From contig OZ024740.1 in assembly GCA_964016885.1 (NCBI GenBank), forward strand, positions 209,033,718-209,097,717: 64,000 nt of DNA, in the 5' to 3' direction. Shown here in pieces: positions 1-9,883 of this stretch (position 1 is the stretch's first letter; every line of letters begins with the position of its first letter). Source of the stretch: Eledone cirrhosa (lineage: Eukaryota > Mollusca > Cephalopoda > Octopoda > Eledonidae). Made by a program: the position numbers and the translations under genes. Below the pieces are notes generated by a model. The model ran no database searches and was not told the DNA's origin. It saw only the letters and a program-made list of their open reading frames with translations.

Positions 1-142
1 TAACTACAGCAATATAGTTTGTTATCCTTAACTTTAAATATTAAATTAAGAAAAATAACATACCTATATTGGGCAAAAATGCTCGGAAAAGCTTTTTTCT
101 TAGAGGTATTTAATTGTAAGAGACTACCCTGAGTTCTTAACT

Positions 143-146
<4 letters not shown>

Positions 147-219
<73 letters not shown>

Positions 220-220
220 T
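147..220. repeat. (TA)n microsatellite
   Basis: Nearly uninterrupted TA dinucleotides with one GTA interruption. Like most TA tracts in this window it borders a dispersed repeat (the element at 240-495), which suggests TA tracts are targets or tails of those elements. Confidence 0.95.
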
Positions 221-239
221 AAAATAGAGACGTTTTAAT

Positions 240-495
240 ATACATAAACTAGACAGAGCCATAGATATATATATAGATATGTTTTTGGCAACCATTCACG
301 GTGTGGCTCAATGACGAATTAATTAATTAAATAATCAACAATCAGAGCAATATATAAGAAAGTAAGTCCATAGAATCATTTGATAAAATATATATAGTAT
401 TTCTTCTCACAATCACCATAATCAACCACATAAAAAATCAATTAATCTATGGACTTACTTTCTTATATATTGCTCTGATTGTTGATTATTTAATT
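240..495. repeat. Small inverted-repeat element
   Basis: Two arms of about 47 bp, 326-372 and 449-495, are near-perfect reverse complements and share TCAGAGCAATATATAAGAA on the left arm. The loop is AT-rich. The outer part, 245-330, reappears inverted at about 37,640-37,760 (GCCACA..GTGAATGGTTGCCA), so this is a dispersed family. No coding capacity is seen. Confidence 0.75.
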
Positions 496-499
496 TGAA

Positions 500-595
500 G
501 GGCGACTCGACGGGATTTGAACTCAGATCGTAAAAGGACGTAACTATGCTGGAAAGCATGGCGTCCGACCCTCTACCGATACTGCCAATTCAACC
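500..595 (-). mobile_element. Octopus-type tRNA-derived SINE, head fragment
   Basis: On the minus strand this reads as the 5' tRNA-related part of the window's commonest SINE: an A-box region (GGCAGTATCGGTAGAGGGT), then the B-box region near GAGTTCAAATCCCG. The 3' body with the GGGTCGATAAAATAAAG block is missing, so the copy is truncated. Confidence 0.85.
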
Positions 596-599
596 CTTA

Positions 600-717
600 A
601 TAATAATATCTAATTATAAAAATACAATAGGATTTTTTAAACATTGAATGGTTATAGGGGTCCACTAGAGTAAAATAGGAATCAAAAGGGTCTATTGATA
701 AATGGTTGAGAACCACT
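600..717 (+). mobile_element. hAT-type DNA transposon terminus (fragment)
   Basis: The stretch ends with GGTTGAGAACCACTG, the inverted form of a terminal sequence (CAGTGGTTCTCAACC) shared by many hAT/Charlie-like elements. It is preceded by a GGGGTCCACTAGAG segment of the kind seen just inside such termini. Only one end is visible; the other end and the target duplication were not found because the SINE fragment lies immediately upstream. Confidence 0.55.
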
Positions 718-1104
718 GGTCTGAGCTGTGCTCCACAGAAAAAATGGCAATGGTATTGTCGCGGAAAACAGCCAGCGACACCCACTGCATCAGCCACTTC
801 ATTTCACGGGCTCCTTCTTTAGGCAGGACAACTCCTCCCAATTCTGTGGAGGAAAGTGGCAGATCAGGGGTCGAGGACACCGGATATTGCAATGACAACC
901 GGCGCGAAAAGAAAGCTGAGGAGACAAACCAACATTTGTTGATTCTTAAAGGAGCATGTTAGTATTGCTTATGGTGCCTTTCCCAGACCCTATCACATAA
1001 GTAAAATTTTACGCTAATTAAATTTTATATATTCAAATGAAGTTCAGATATAAAAAAAATAAGCTTAAAAAGAATTTATTATATCAAATAAACAAAAAAT
1101 AAAA
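718..1104. other. No recognisable feature
   Basis: A plus-strand open frame of 86 codons (702-962) crosses this stretch and the hAT terminus, but its translation resembles no family I know and it overlaps repeat sequence. I see no splice sites or regulatory structure I could defend. Confidence 0.5.
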
Positions 1105-1370
1105 CATAGACGTTTGAATAAAAAAAATATAAAGTTAAATTTATTGTCTTTTAGAACTTTCCAAATGTATTTATATCTCGCATCATTGCTGTCAATAAAT
1201 AATTTAGCAGCTTCTTCACAACTAATCTTTTTCAAAACATCCCTATTAGAATATAATTCAACCTTTGCTGAGTCATGCTCGATCGCAGCCAGGTTTTGCG
1301 CCTCTGCAGAGCGCTAAAACATCTTTCAGCTTCACAAGAACTGGTTGGAAACACTAAAAGTAGCCTGAGC
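1105..1370 (-). pseudogene. hAT transposase C-terminal (dimerisation) domain relic
   Basis: Minus-strand translation from about 1,365 gives CEAERCFSALQRRKTWLRSS followed by MTQQRLN, which matches the conserved C-terminal dimerisation region of hAT transposases (typical form: ERxFSxLxxxKTxLRSxMxxxRL). A second minus-strand frame continues with SCEEAAKLFIDSNDARY, so at least one frameshift separates the two. The rest of the transposase (BED finger, DDE core) is absent here. It is a dead fragment. It is a different copy from the hAT relic at 30,580-31,720, whose matching region is more degraded. Confidence 0.7.
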
Positions 1371-1938
1371 AATATGTATTATACATATGTATGACTTGTT
1401 AGTGGGATTTTCTTTGTTTTTTAATTGGGAAAAAGTGGGGCGGACTTGTCACCTGGTACCCCACTGAAACAAGGCCCTTGTGTAAATGTATGAAAATTAA
1501 TGAGGGGTGGGAAAATGTGGGTGTTTATTTATTTAATCAATATAAACGTCCGTATATAGCTAATAAGCCATGACAGATTAGGGGAGGTATCTAGTACCTC
1601 CAAGACAGACAGAGATTAAAAGAAAAGGGGGCCAACGGGAAGCAAAAGAGCATGGAAAAAAGAAGATAAAGAAAAAATGGAAAACAAAGTAAAGCTGTAA
1701 AGCAGCTAAAAGTTTCTGTTGTTGAATAAAAGAATCCATGATAATATAATTTAATTTTGAGGAGTGTACTATTATTTGATATATAAATAGCCTGTATCAT
1801 GAGCTGTTTGCTGCTTAGCTGACGTGGGGGGGGGGGGGGGTTCAGATGGTGCCAGGTCAACCGTAGGTCATCTACAAGTTTCAGTCATTGTGTTGATGCG
1901 CACGTACACACACACACAATATACATACATAGACACAA
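1371..1938. other. No recognisable gene
   Basis: AT-rich sequence with a run of G at about 1,826-1,841. A minus-strand frame at 1,591-1,860 is low complexity and is not supported as a gene. Confidence 0.5.
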
Positions 1939-1997
<59 letters not shown>

Positions 1998-2176
1998 CAC
2001 CATATACATACATGCACACAAAATACGCGCGCGCGCACGAACGCACACGACAACGCAACCAGATAGGTTATTCTTGAAATGTAGAGCAAAATTTCAACAA
2101 TAGTAGATTGTGTTAAGGAGTCCCTTAAAATGAAAATTTTGCTAGTAATATACAACCATGAGACTGTGTTTTTGCA

Positions 2177-2246
<70 letters not shown>

Positions 2247-2248
2247 TC
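1939..2248. repeat. (CA)n and (CT)n microsatellites
   Basis: A (CA)n tract at about 1,942-1,996, mixed CA/CG at 2,025-2,050, and a (TC)n tract at 2,179-2,234 that ends in a short (AT)n. The (TC)n(TA)n boundary sits exactly at the left edge of Penelope-like element 1. Confidence 0.95.
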
Positions 2249-2962
2249 CATTATGATAGAAACAAATCTGGCAAGGATAATAACACCAACAAATTTGACT
2301 CCTTCGGCTTTAAAACATTTAGAAGCCCCCCTCATAACACACTATTAAACCTCTTCGAAAACGACCTAATTAAACTAGTTAAAAACATTAAATACAAAAA
2401 ACACCATAATAAAAACAACACCTTCTTAAACAAACTTAGCACCTCTATTAATGACTTCAAAACTAGTAGTAAAATTGTTGTACATGCCGACAAAACTAAT
2501 AACATATACAGCCTAGATTATAATACGTATAGAAAGCTTATATATAATGAACTACATAAAAGCTACAAAAAAACCACTATGAAAAACTTAGAAGATATTA
2601 ATATGGAAGGCTATAATATAGTATCCAAACTAGGGCTCCAGAGACATACACAACCTTACACCTCAAACCCCCCTAGATTCTCTCTGAAGGACCATAAGGT
2701 AGACTTCATTAGCAACCCCTCGATTAGACTAATCTGCCCCTCCAGGTCTGACATTGGCATTATCAGTAAAAAAATCCTAGACAAAATCATCCCACAGATT
2801 AAACACAAGATTTACCTTAAGCAATGGGGAAATACGGGTGAAGTGATTGAATGGTTCAAAAATATCATAGATAACAAGGATAAAAAATTTATCCAATTTG
2901 ATATCAACTCTTACTACACCTCTATTTCCCCTATCCTACTAAATAATGGCCATGGACAATAG
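2240..2962 (+). pseudogene. Penelope-like element 1: N-terminal half of reverse transcriptase
   Basis: The frame is open from the (TA)n edge at about 2,240 through the stop at 2,960-2,962, and includes FGFKTFRSPPHN, IVVHADKTNNIYSLD, RFSLKDHKVDF and the RT motif A region KFIQFDINSYYTSISP with its Asp. The family is a divergent Penelope-like retroelement lineage seen in many invertebrates; the enzyme would copy element RNA from a nicked target. Just after motif A the frame is lost near 2,940, and the rest of the RT continues in another frame from 2,946. No clear start codon is visible because the copy is cut off by the microsatellite. The break is consistent with one small indel. What is seen is the motif content; assignment to a named clade (Hydra/Naiad-like) is from memory and uncertain. 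Confidence 0.8.
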
Positions 2963-4595
2963 TGACTTGACTAGACCCCAGATTGATGTCATACTTGCGG
3001 CCCGTAAAACAATAATCACCTTTGAGGACCAATTATGGACCCGCAAGGATACGCAAAACAACTTCGACATTACTATGGGGTCTAGTGACTCGGCGCAGGT
3101 CACTGATTTGGTTGGCCTATACTTACTTAACCTAATCCACAGGGAACTTCCGTACCTCAGCGGTGGTTTGTATCGCGATGATGCACTTCTACTTATAGAC
3201 TATAAAAAATTCAATATAGAAAGGACTAGAAAACTATTGCACAAAACATTCAAAAACTTTAACCTTAGTATTACCATGGACAAAAACACCAAAAACGTCA
3301 ACTTCCTAGACGCCACACTCTACTTAGACTCAATGATATATGCACCTTTCCACAAACCTAATGAAAAACTCATCTACGTAGATACCAAGTCTAACCACCC
3401 TAAATCTATATTGAACTCTATCTCTAAGGGAGTATCTAATAGAATCTCTAATCTATCCTATGACATAAACACATTTAACAATAACTCGCAGTATTATAAT
3501 CAGGCATTAGCTAGATCAGGCCATAATACAGGGATAGAGTTCCTACCTACAAAAACACATAGCTACAACATCATTTCACACAACATGTCCATGGGAAAAT
3601 TTAATAATAAGAATAGCAACTGCACACACACTAATAGGGATTGTAACAACAAGAGTAACCCGCACCACAGAAATGACCATAGGAACATTAAAGGAAACAA
3701 ATCACCAGACATAAAAAACAGTAATAGAAGAAGAAATAATACATTTTTCAACCCTCCTTTCAATTTAAACGTCTCTACCAACCTTCCTAGGGCTTTCTTC
3801 TCACTACTAGATAAACACTTCCCATCCGGCCACAGGTACCACGGCCTTTTAAACAAAAACACTATTAAGATCTCATACTCTACTACGCCTAACTTAGCAT
3901 ACCACATAGCTAGTACAAATAAAAGAAAAATTAATTCTTACTTCCAACAAACTAAATCACAACGGCCGATAAACCTTCAAAATAACATTCAAAATGACAG
4001 TCAAAGTAACATTATAACAAATAACCGTAATATCAATGGAAATAGTAGTAATAGCACTAGTGTAAACATTAACGCTGCGTACCACAACCCGCATAACCAT
4101 AACCCTATAGCTAACCTCCAAACTTCTACACAGCATAGTAACCGGCAGACTAGCACCCAGAGTAATTGTAACTGTAGATCAAGTAGAACCTGCCCTTTAG
4201 ATAAAAAATGCTTAACCAAGGATATCATATACTCATGTACAGTCACAACTAACAGCTCTTCTGAAACCTACATAGGCTCCACTTCTAACTGCTTCAAAAC
4301 TAGATACAATTCGCACCTCCACTCTTTCAAAAAACACAGTCTAGCCAACTCCACTTCACTATCTAGCTACATACACTATCTAAAAACTAAAAATAAAATA
4401 TATACACTTAAATGGGAAGTGGTAGGTAGTGCAACATCGTACAAACCACCCGATAAATTTTGTAACCTCTGTCTACTAGAGACCCATACTATCATCTTCT
4501 CTAAACATAATCTCCTTAATAAAAAATCAGAAGTGTTCGCAAATTGCCAACACCGCTTCCGACACTCGTTCCAAAACTTTAAACCCTATATATAA
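2946..4595 (+). CDS. Penelope-like element 1: RT C-terminal half, linker and GIY-YIG endonuclease
   Basis: A 549-codon open frame. The start holds the RT B-like motif (FDITMGSSDSAQ), about residues 40-51, and motif C as GLYRDDALLLID at about residues 75-86 (YRDD in place of YADD). A thumb-like segment with FHKPNEKLIYVD and SNHPKS follows. Residues 200-400 are an Asn-rich, basic, probably disordered linker. At about residue 407 a Cys cluster (CNCRSSRTCPLDKKC) leads into a GIY-YIG nuclease: IIYSC, then TYIGSTS, the catalytic-type Arg in FKTRYNSH, the Glu in CLLETHTIIF and the Asn in LLNKKSE. All key nuclease residues look present. In the family the nuclease nicks target DNA to prime reverse transcription. 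The frame is separated by one break from the N-terminal half at 2,240-2,962, so this copy is probably non-autonomous. The first Met is not necessarily a real start. Confidence 0.85.
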   Translation: MAMDNSDLTRPQIDVILAARKTIITFEDQLWTRKDTQNNFDITMGSSDSAQVTDLVGLYLLNLIHRELPYLSGGLYRDDALLLIDYKKFNIERTRKLLHKTFKNFNLSITMDKNTKNVNFLDATLYLDSMIYAPFHKPNEKLIYVDTKSNHPKSILNSISKGVSNRISNLSYDINTFNNNSQYYNQALARSGHNTGIEFLPTKTHSYNIISHNMSMGKFNNKNSNCTHTNRDCNNKSNPHHRNDHRNIKGNKSPDIKNSNRRRNNTFFNPPFNLNVSTNLPRAFFSLLDKHFPSGHRYHGLLNKNTIKISYSTTPNLAYHIASTNKRKINSYFQQTKSQRPINLQNNIQNDSQSNIITNNRNINGNSSNSTSVNINAAYHNPHNHNPIANLQTSTQHSNRQTSTQSNCNCRSSRTCPLDKKCLTKDIIYSCTVTTNSSSETYIGSTSNCFKTRYNSHLHSFKKHSLANSTSLSSYIHYLKTKNKIYTLKWEVVGSATSYKPPDKFCNLCLLETHTIIFSKHNLLNKKSEVFANCQHRFRHSFQNFKPYI

Positions 4596-6187
4596 TAATG
4601 TCAGACTGGAACCGGCACCACCCCTAGCAATTAACATCAGTAGCACACCTTACAGCTCACATCCACACCCATCTCTATACTCTAAAGATAATACTGACAG
4701 CATTTGAGTGCCACCTACCCTGGGAATACCCCCTTGTACCTCTAATACTGATATCCCGACCGTGGACTACTTATTCTGCATTGCACAAATATAAGATTAG
4801 TATAAACTGGGGACACGGTACAGGTTGTGATGGCATAGTCCTGTGCATGGATTACCACCAAGAGATAGATTGATGATTAAATAGATAATCGTATTGTTAA
4901 GTGAGTATATACTGTAAGCGATCAGTTCATTGAATTATGCACGTAATCATCTTGATGTGGACTCCTTTAATACCTATTAATAGACTCCACTCTAGCTTGG
5001 AGATGTGATACATAATTGATTTATATTTGAGACGGGGGTTGTCTATTACCTGATGGCCAGACTAGTGCGTTTATATGAGAGATCGGATCTCCGGAACAAC
5101 CGAAGATTTACTGGAGATGCAGGCAAGCAATGACCCGGAGCCTACCGGGTGGCATATATAATAGTGGGACCATACCAGGTCCTACTGTTGTATTACATTT
5201 ACATGGAGCAGTGACTTGAGAGTCCGACTCCTCTTATAGAACGTTTAGATATGACACCCCTTAATTATTGGTTGGCAATCATCCTAGTATATACACCCTT
5301 GTACTTCTTAATGAACAACTCTCTAACTTATAAATGGGTACCATACTCTAGATATTAGTTATAACTTCACATGATAGGCACGTATTTGAATCACCATTAA
5401 TGTAGTTTAGCATAGTAATGTAACTAAAATGACTAGCTAGTTACCTCCCCTTACGCATTAATTCCCCTTAATCATTCAGGCACTTCCGGAATTTGGACAG
5501 CATGATATATTAATTAAGAACCGACTGGATACCGTTTATAGCTTGACTATATGCTGAACCACTGCGAATTATACGATAGACGCGTGTTCTCTATATATAT
5601 ATTGCGTCTCATGGATTATGTGAGTGGTGGTGTGAGCAAGGACAGTGGTACGACCTTGCCTACGATACAATAAGGTTTATAGTATGTTGAAGGTTTTTGA
5701 TATCTTGGTGTTTCCCCGCATCCGAGACTGTATATCATACAGATGTATGAGAATAAATGACTTAATAATTCAGCCTATATTATAAGATCGATTGCCTGCT
5801 TCAACTGCCTGACCCTGCAAATATCATTCTGACGCACTCTAATCATGTATAGATAAGACAAGCGTGCATGCTACACGGGAGATTGCTTCATGCACTGACT
5901 ACTCTAAGCTTTCCTCTTGCTTTATCTTCATAGACTGCCAACGCTTCATGTTTATCTTTATTTTCACTCTTGCTTTTATTTTATTTTATTTTATTTTATT
6001 TTTATCATGTAACACTTTATATGTAAATTGCCATGCTATTTCATTTGATGAATGTCACCCCACTGTTGATCAATATGCGCATATGTTTTATGTGTCTCTT
6101 GGGTTGAAAAGGAGGTCAAGTATGTTATAAATAGCTGCTCCGAAAAATCCAAACCTCGGTTTGGAGGAAACAGTTGTAAGCAAACTT
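4596..6187 (+). other. Penelope-like element 1: 3' non-coding region
   Basis: About 1.5 kb of AT-rich sequence without long open frames. It runs to the hammerhead relic at 6,134-6,184 and then into (TC)n(TA)n at about 6,211. It contains a (TTTTA)n stretch at 5,970-6,003. It shows no clear similarity by eye to the 3' region of element 2, although the stop-to-ribozyme distance is nearly the same in both. Confidence 0.6.
6134..6184 (+). ncRNA. Decayed hammerhead ribozyme (Penelope-like element 1)
   Basis: The layout matches the hammerhead of element 2: stem I strand TGCT (6,136-6,139) pairs with AGCA (6,179-6,182); a perfect 8-bp stem II (6,148-6,155 with 6,158-6,165) carries a 2-base loop; GAAAC (6,167-6,171) is followed by a minimal stem III (C, AGTT loop, G) and a UA cleavage dinucleotide. 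The first core strand is CCGAAAA (6,140-6,146) where CUGAUGA is required, so U4 and G8 are lost and the ribozyme should be dead. The junction before GAAAC is also unpaired (A/G). Confidence 0.65.
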
Positions 6188-6235
6188 AAACTGAACTTTG
6201 ATTACTGTAATCTCTCTCTCTATATATATATATAT

Positions 6236-8647
6236 AAAATAAAGTTAAATAAAAGTCAAATGATTAATATTTAGCTTCGTTTATTACTGCTATATATATT
6301 TCAGTGACAGCCATCTTTGGTTGTGACCTCTTCAGGCAGTTTGAATTAGTATGGTATAGACAAGTACATATGTTGTTTAGGTGTATGATATTGTCAATAC
6401 TCTGATATGCCCAGTTCCTTGTTGGGTTGTTAATTCACTGGGTAACTGGAGTCATATGAATTCAAACAAACGAATTTTCGTGTCACAGGTCCCCTTCTCC
6501 TCTCATTGGTCAGTTATTAGAACATTCCTCATTCTAAGTGTTGTTATTGTTGGAGTTAGCTTAAAAATTGATAAAATGGTAGAAGGGACAAGGTGTTAAA
6601 GGAACAAAATAACAAAAAAAGTGTCAAACTTCCCATTGTTCAGTTCTGAGAGCATTCCTCAGTCAGAAGTCTATAGAATTCTTTCTGGGGTGAGGCTCCC
6701 TGTAGTGTTTTTGCCTGCTATTGTTCAGTACATTTGACCTCCACCATTATTTTGGTACTGTTGTTGTTGTAGTGGTCAGCTTATATCTTGCTGCTGCTAA
6801 CAATTTAGAAGTATCCAGTTTGTGTTTTCTCTTCATCCCTCCCGCCACCATCGTAGTGGTGGTGGTGGTGGGGGGGGGGGGGTTCTTTCATGTATATGAA
6901 GAAATATAAGGCAATAAATGAAGAAAACAGAAAATAAATAAATAATATAATAAAATAAAATAATTAATATAATTTGTGTAATTTGAAAATAAATAAATAA
7001 ATAGAGAATAAAGAATAAAACAAATAAAGAGAAATCAAGATTTAAGATTGGAACTTGAAAGTCAGAAATCTGGTAAATTAAAAGTGTTTGTGTTATAGAT
7101 GTTGGCCAAATTATTATGGCTGTGTCCGATTCTATCTCTAGGCTATCATGGTGTCTGCTCCGCCTGGGTTGTTCCCTATGGCTTGAGGGGAGTTCACAAC
7201 CTAGGGTGTTGTTATTGTCCATATAGCTTGAGGGAGGTCTGGCCGAGAGGTGTTATCATGTTCTGTAGAAGTCCCTATAGCTTGAGGGGAGTTCACATCT
7301 TCTTGTGTTGCTACTGTCCATATATTTTGAGGAAGGTTCCGGCTCTAAGGTGTCTGCATGTCCCGACTATAACACAAACACTTTTAATTTACCAGATTTC
7401 TGACTTTCAAGTTCCAATCTTAAATCTTGATTTCTCTTTATTTGTTTTCTGCCCTCTTCACTGTATAACCTTATATTTATTTTAAGTTGAGACAGATTAT
7501 AACACAAACACATTGAATATCTCATCTTAACATCTTGTATCATACCAATCTATCCAACATATTCTGACCTTCAGATTGGTTATAGCACACACACACACAC
7601 TTTATCCTACATTATTTCTGGATTGGCAGTATCGGTAGAGGGTCGGACGCCATGCTTTCCAGCATAGTTACGTCCCTTTACGATCTGAGTTCAAATCCCG
7701 CCGAGGTTCACTTTGCCTTTCATCCTTACGGGGTCGATAAAATAAAGTACCAGTAATGCACTGGGTAATTGCTGGCCTTGTGCCTAAAGTAGAAACAATT
7801 ATTTCTCACTTCTCCATATACATTATCATTACTTTTTCACCAATCTCTCATTTACTCTTTATTCTTTATTCTCTATTTATTTATTTATTTTCAAATTACA
7901 CAAATTATATTAATTATTTTATTTTATTATATTATTTATTTATTTTCTGTTTTCTTCATTTATTGCCTTATATTTCTTCATATACATGAAAGAACCTCCC
8001 CCCCCCCCCCCCCACCACCACCACCACTACGATGGTGGCGGGAGGGATGAAGAGAAAACACAAACTGGATACTTCTAAATTGTTAGCAGCAGCAAGATAT
8101 AAGCTGACCACTACAACAACAACAGTACCAAAATAATGGTGGAGGTCAAATGTACTGAACAATAGCAGGCAAAAACACTACAGGGAGCCTCACCCCAGAA
8201 AGAATTCTATAGACTTCTGACTGAGGAATGCTCTCAGAACTGAACAATGGGAAGTTTGACACTTTTTTTGTTATTTTGTTCCTTTAACACCTTGTCCCTT
8301 CTACCATTTTATCAATTTTTAAGCTAACTCCAACAATAACAACACTTAGAATGAGGAATGTTCTAATAACTGACCAATGAGAGGAGAAGGGGACCTGTGA
8401 CACGAAAATTCGTTTGTTTGAATTCATATGACTCCAGTTACCCAGTGAATTAACAACCCAACAAGGAACTGGGCATATCAGAGTATTGACAATATCATAC
8501 ACCTAAACAACATATGTACTTGTCTATACCATACTAATTCAAACTGCCTGAAGAGGTCACAGCCAAAGATGGCTGTCACTGAAATATATATAGCAGTACT
8601 AAACGAAGCTAAATTTTAATCATTTGACTTTTATTTAACTTTATTTT
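6236..8647. repeat. Giant foldback 1 (arms about 0.8 kb)
   Basis: The left arm, 6,236-7,099, is reverse-complementary over nearly its full length to 7,858-8,647 plus 7,369-7,452. The right arm is interrupted by about 405 bp (7,453-7,857) that contains a SINE, so the insertion postdates the foldback. Near both outer ends lies a hammerhead-like core: CTGAAGA at 8,548-8,554 (and inverted at 6,329-6,335), an imperfect hairpin GTCACAGCC/GGCTGTCAC, then GAAAT. Both arms carry the same 72-codon open frame (6,381-6,599 plus, 8,284-8,502 minus); it is duplicated because it lies in the arms and matches no family I know. The unpaired loop (7,100-7,368) holds repeats of a 'tatagcttgagg'-like phrase. Confidence 0.9.
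7620..7800 (+). mobile_element. Octopus-type tRNA-derived SINE, full length
   Basis: Runs from GGATTGGCAGTATCGGTAGA to AAGTAGAAACAATT with intact A-box and B-box regions and the GGGTCGATAAAATAAAG body. RNA polymerase III internal promoters of this kind drive SINE transcription. It is flanked by short direct repeats (ATTATTTCT) that partly overlap the SINE tail. It sits in the interrupted right arm of giant foldback 1. Confidence 0.9.
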
Positions 8648-8743
8648 ACACTACTCCGGAGTAACCAAACCAACCTGCGCACTTCGTCGAGTGCTCCAGC
8701 CTGCATACTGAGGTGTTGGTATACAACCAACATAAACTCTAAA

Positions 8744-8744
<1 letters not shown>

Positions 8745-8783
<39 letters not shown>
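8745..8783. repeat. (TA)n microsatellite
   Basis: Uninterrupted TA dinucleotides about 100 bp outside the right end of giant foldback 1. The frames crossing it are low complexity and are not genes. Confidence 0.95.
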
Positions 8784-8785
<2 letters not shown>

Positions 8786-9430
8786 AGAAGGTAGTACAGC
8801 ATAATCGAAGCTCTGGTTGCGGGCAAGCAGTCGGGAAGTGCAGCCAAAAGCACTCAATAAGGAATTTTACCTTAGAGTTATAACATTACGTTTAGACAGC
8901 TATGCAAATTAAAGACAGCGACCGAAATGCGAGCCGCTAGGACCAGAACAACGAAAAAAACCGACTCAGGGAAATCTTTGACAATTATATCTTGGACCAT
9001 CGTGGATATATTACATAATATTATATAACATCTCCACTAGGTTTCTGTAAATCCGAAATCATCAAAATCCAATTGCCGGGGCCTGCAAGTTAATTGGTCT
9101 TTGGAAGATAGAACAGTAGAATTTACTTCGTCAACAAGTTTTCGTTCTGCCGCCGCCGGTTGTAAGAACTAGTAGTAAACACTGCCAGTAGTCACGTGGA
9201 TTATCCGAAGGGAGGTAGCCCCCGGTTTTGGCGGTCAAATTCAAAATTTGAACAGAGTATTTATATCCTTATATTCCTGATGATTTCTCCCGAATGAGAC
9301 AGTTTTAGTCCTGTAGAAGCCATTTCTATATTAAATATTTATACTCTGTTATGTATTGAGTACCTTACTTACTGTGGTTACCCCCGATTGAACCCGGGAT
9401 AAACTTAATATATATATAGGAAAATGTTCA
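8784..9430 (+). repeat. Dispersed element with hammerhead-like core
   Basis: Contains CTGATGA (9,277-9,283), a short hairpin, GAGAC (a one-base change from GAAAC), and GTC at 9,308-9,310. It is followed by CTGTAGAAGCC and, about 100 bp on, a short (TA)n. The same segment recurs as a palindrome at 26,987-27,075 and as a fragment at 53,955-54,010. The sequence 9,345-9,405 (GAGTACCTTACTTACTGTGG) recurs inverted at about 26,900-26,960. No gene is seen. Confidence 0.6.
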
Positions 9431-9538
9431 AGACACTGACGGCAGAGCTCAAGCCGTTTCGACCCACTCTACTACCCAAAGTATTGAGTACTCTGGTGCA
9501 TTATGGTCCACCTGGTTCCTTACCACACTTCCTTCGTT

Positions 9539-9850
9539 ATATATATATATAAGGAAAAGTAAATAACGACAAGGAGTACAGTTACGAAAGGTGTTAGGTA
9601 TTAAGTTCACGCTTGAGAGTGCGGAGTGGGGGACGACGTTTCGGGCATAAGCCCTTCATCAGGAGAATGGTGGGAAAGAGAGGAGTTCCGAGAGGGTGTG
9701 AGGGGAGAGTGGTAAAAAAAACATTAAAATGAAGGGAAAAAAAATAAAAATAAAAATAACATGAGTGGGACAATAAGTTGAAAACAAGTGGTGAAAGGGT
9801 GTGAGGAGTGTGGAGGTAGTGGTATATTGAGTACCTTACTTACTCTGGTT
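9539..9850 (-). repeat. Short (TA)n-bounded element with hammerhead-like core
   Basis: Minus-strand CTGATGA (9,656-9,662) leads into the hairpin GGGC/GCCC, then GAAAC (9,638-9,642) and GTC. About 55 nt further on the minus strand is a CAAGCGTGAA block, and the element reaches (TA)n at 9,539-9,552. Relatives sit at 20,527-20,735, 45,590-45,715, 51,705-51,850 and 21,060-21,140. Helix I is not evident. Confidence 0.65.
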
Positions 9851-9883
9851 ATACCCCCGATATATACATACATATATATATAT

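Noticed and set aside
6381..8502. Two identical 72-codon frames on opposite strands, as if a conserved gene pair.
   Set aside because: Identity is explained by the foldback arms; the sequence matches no family and has no initiation or splice context.
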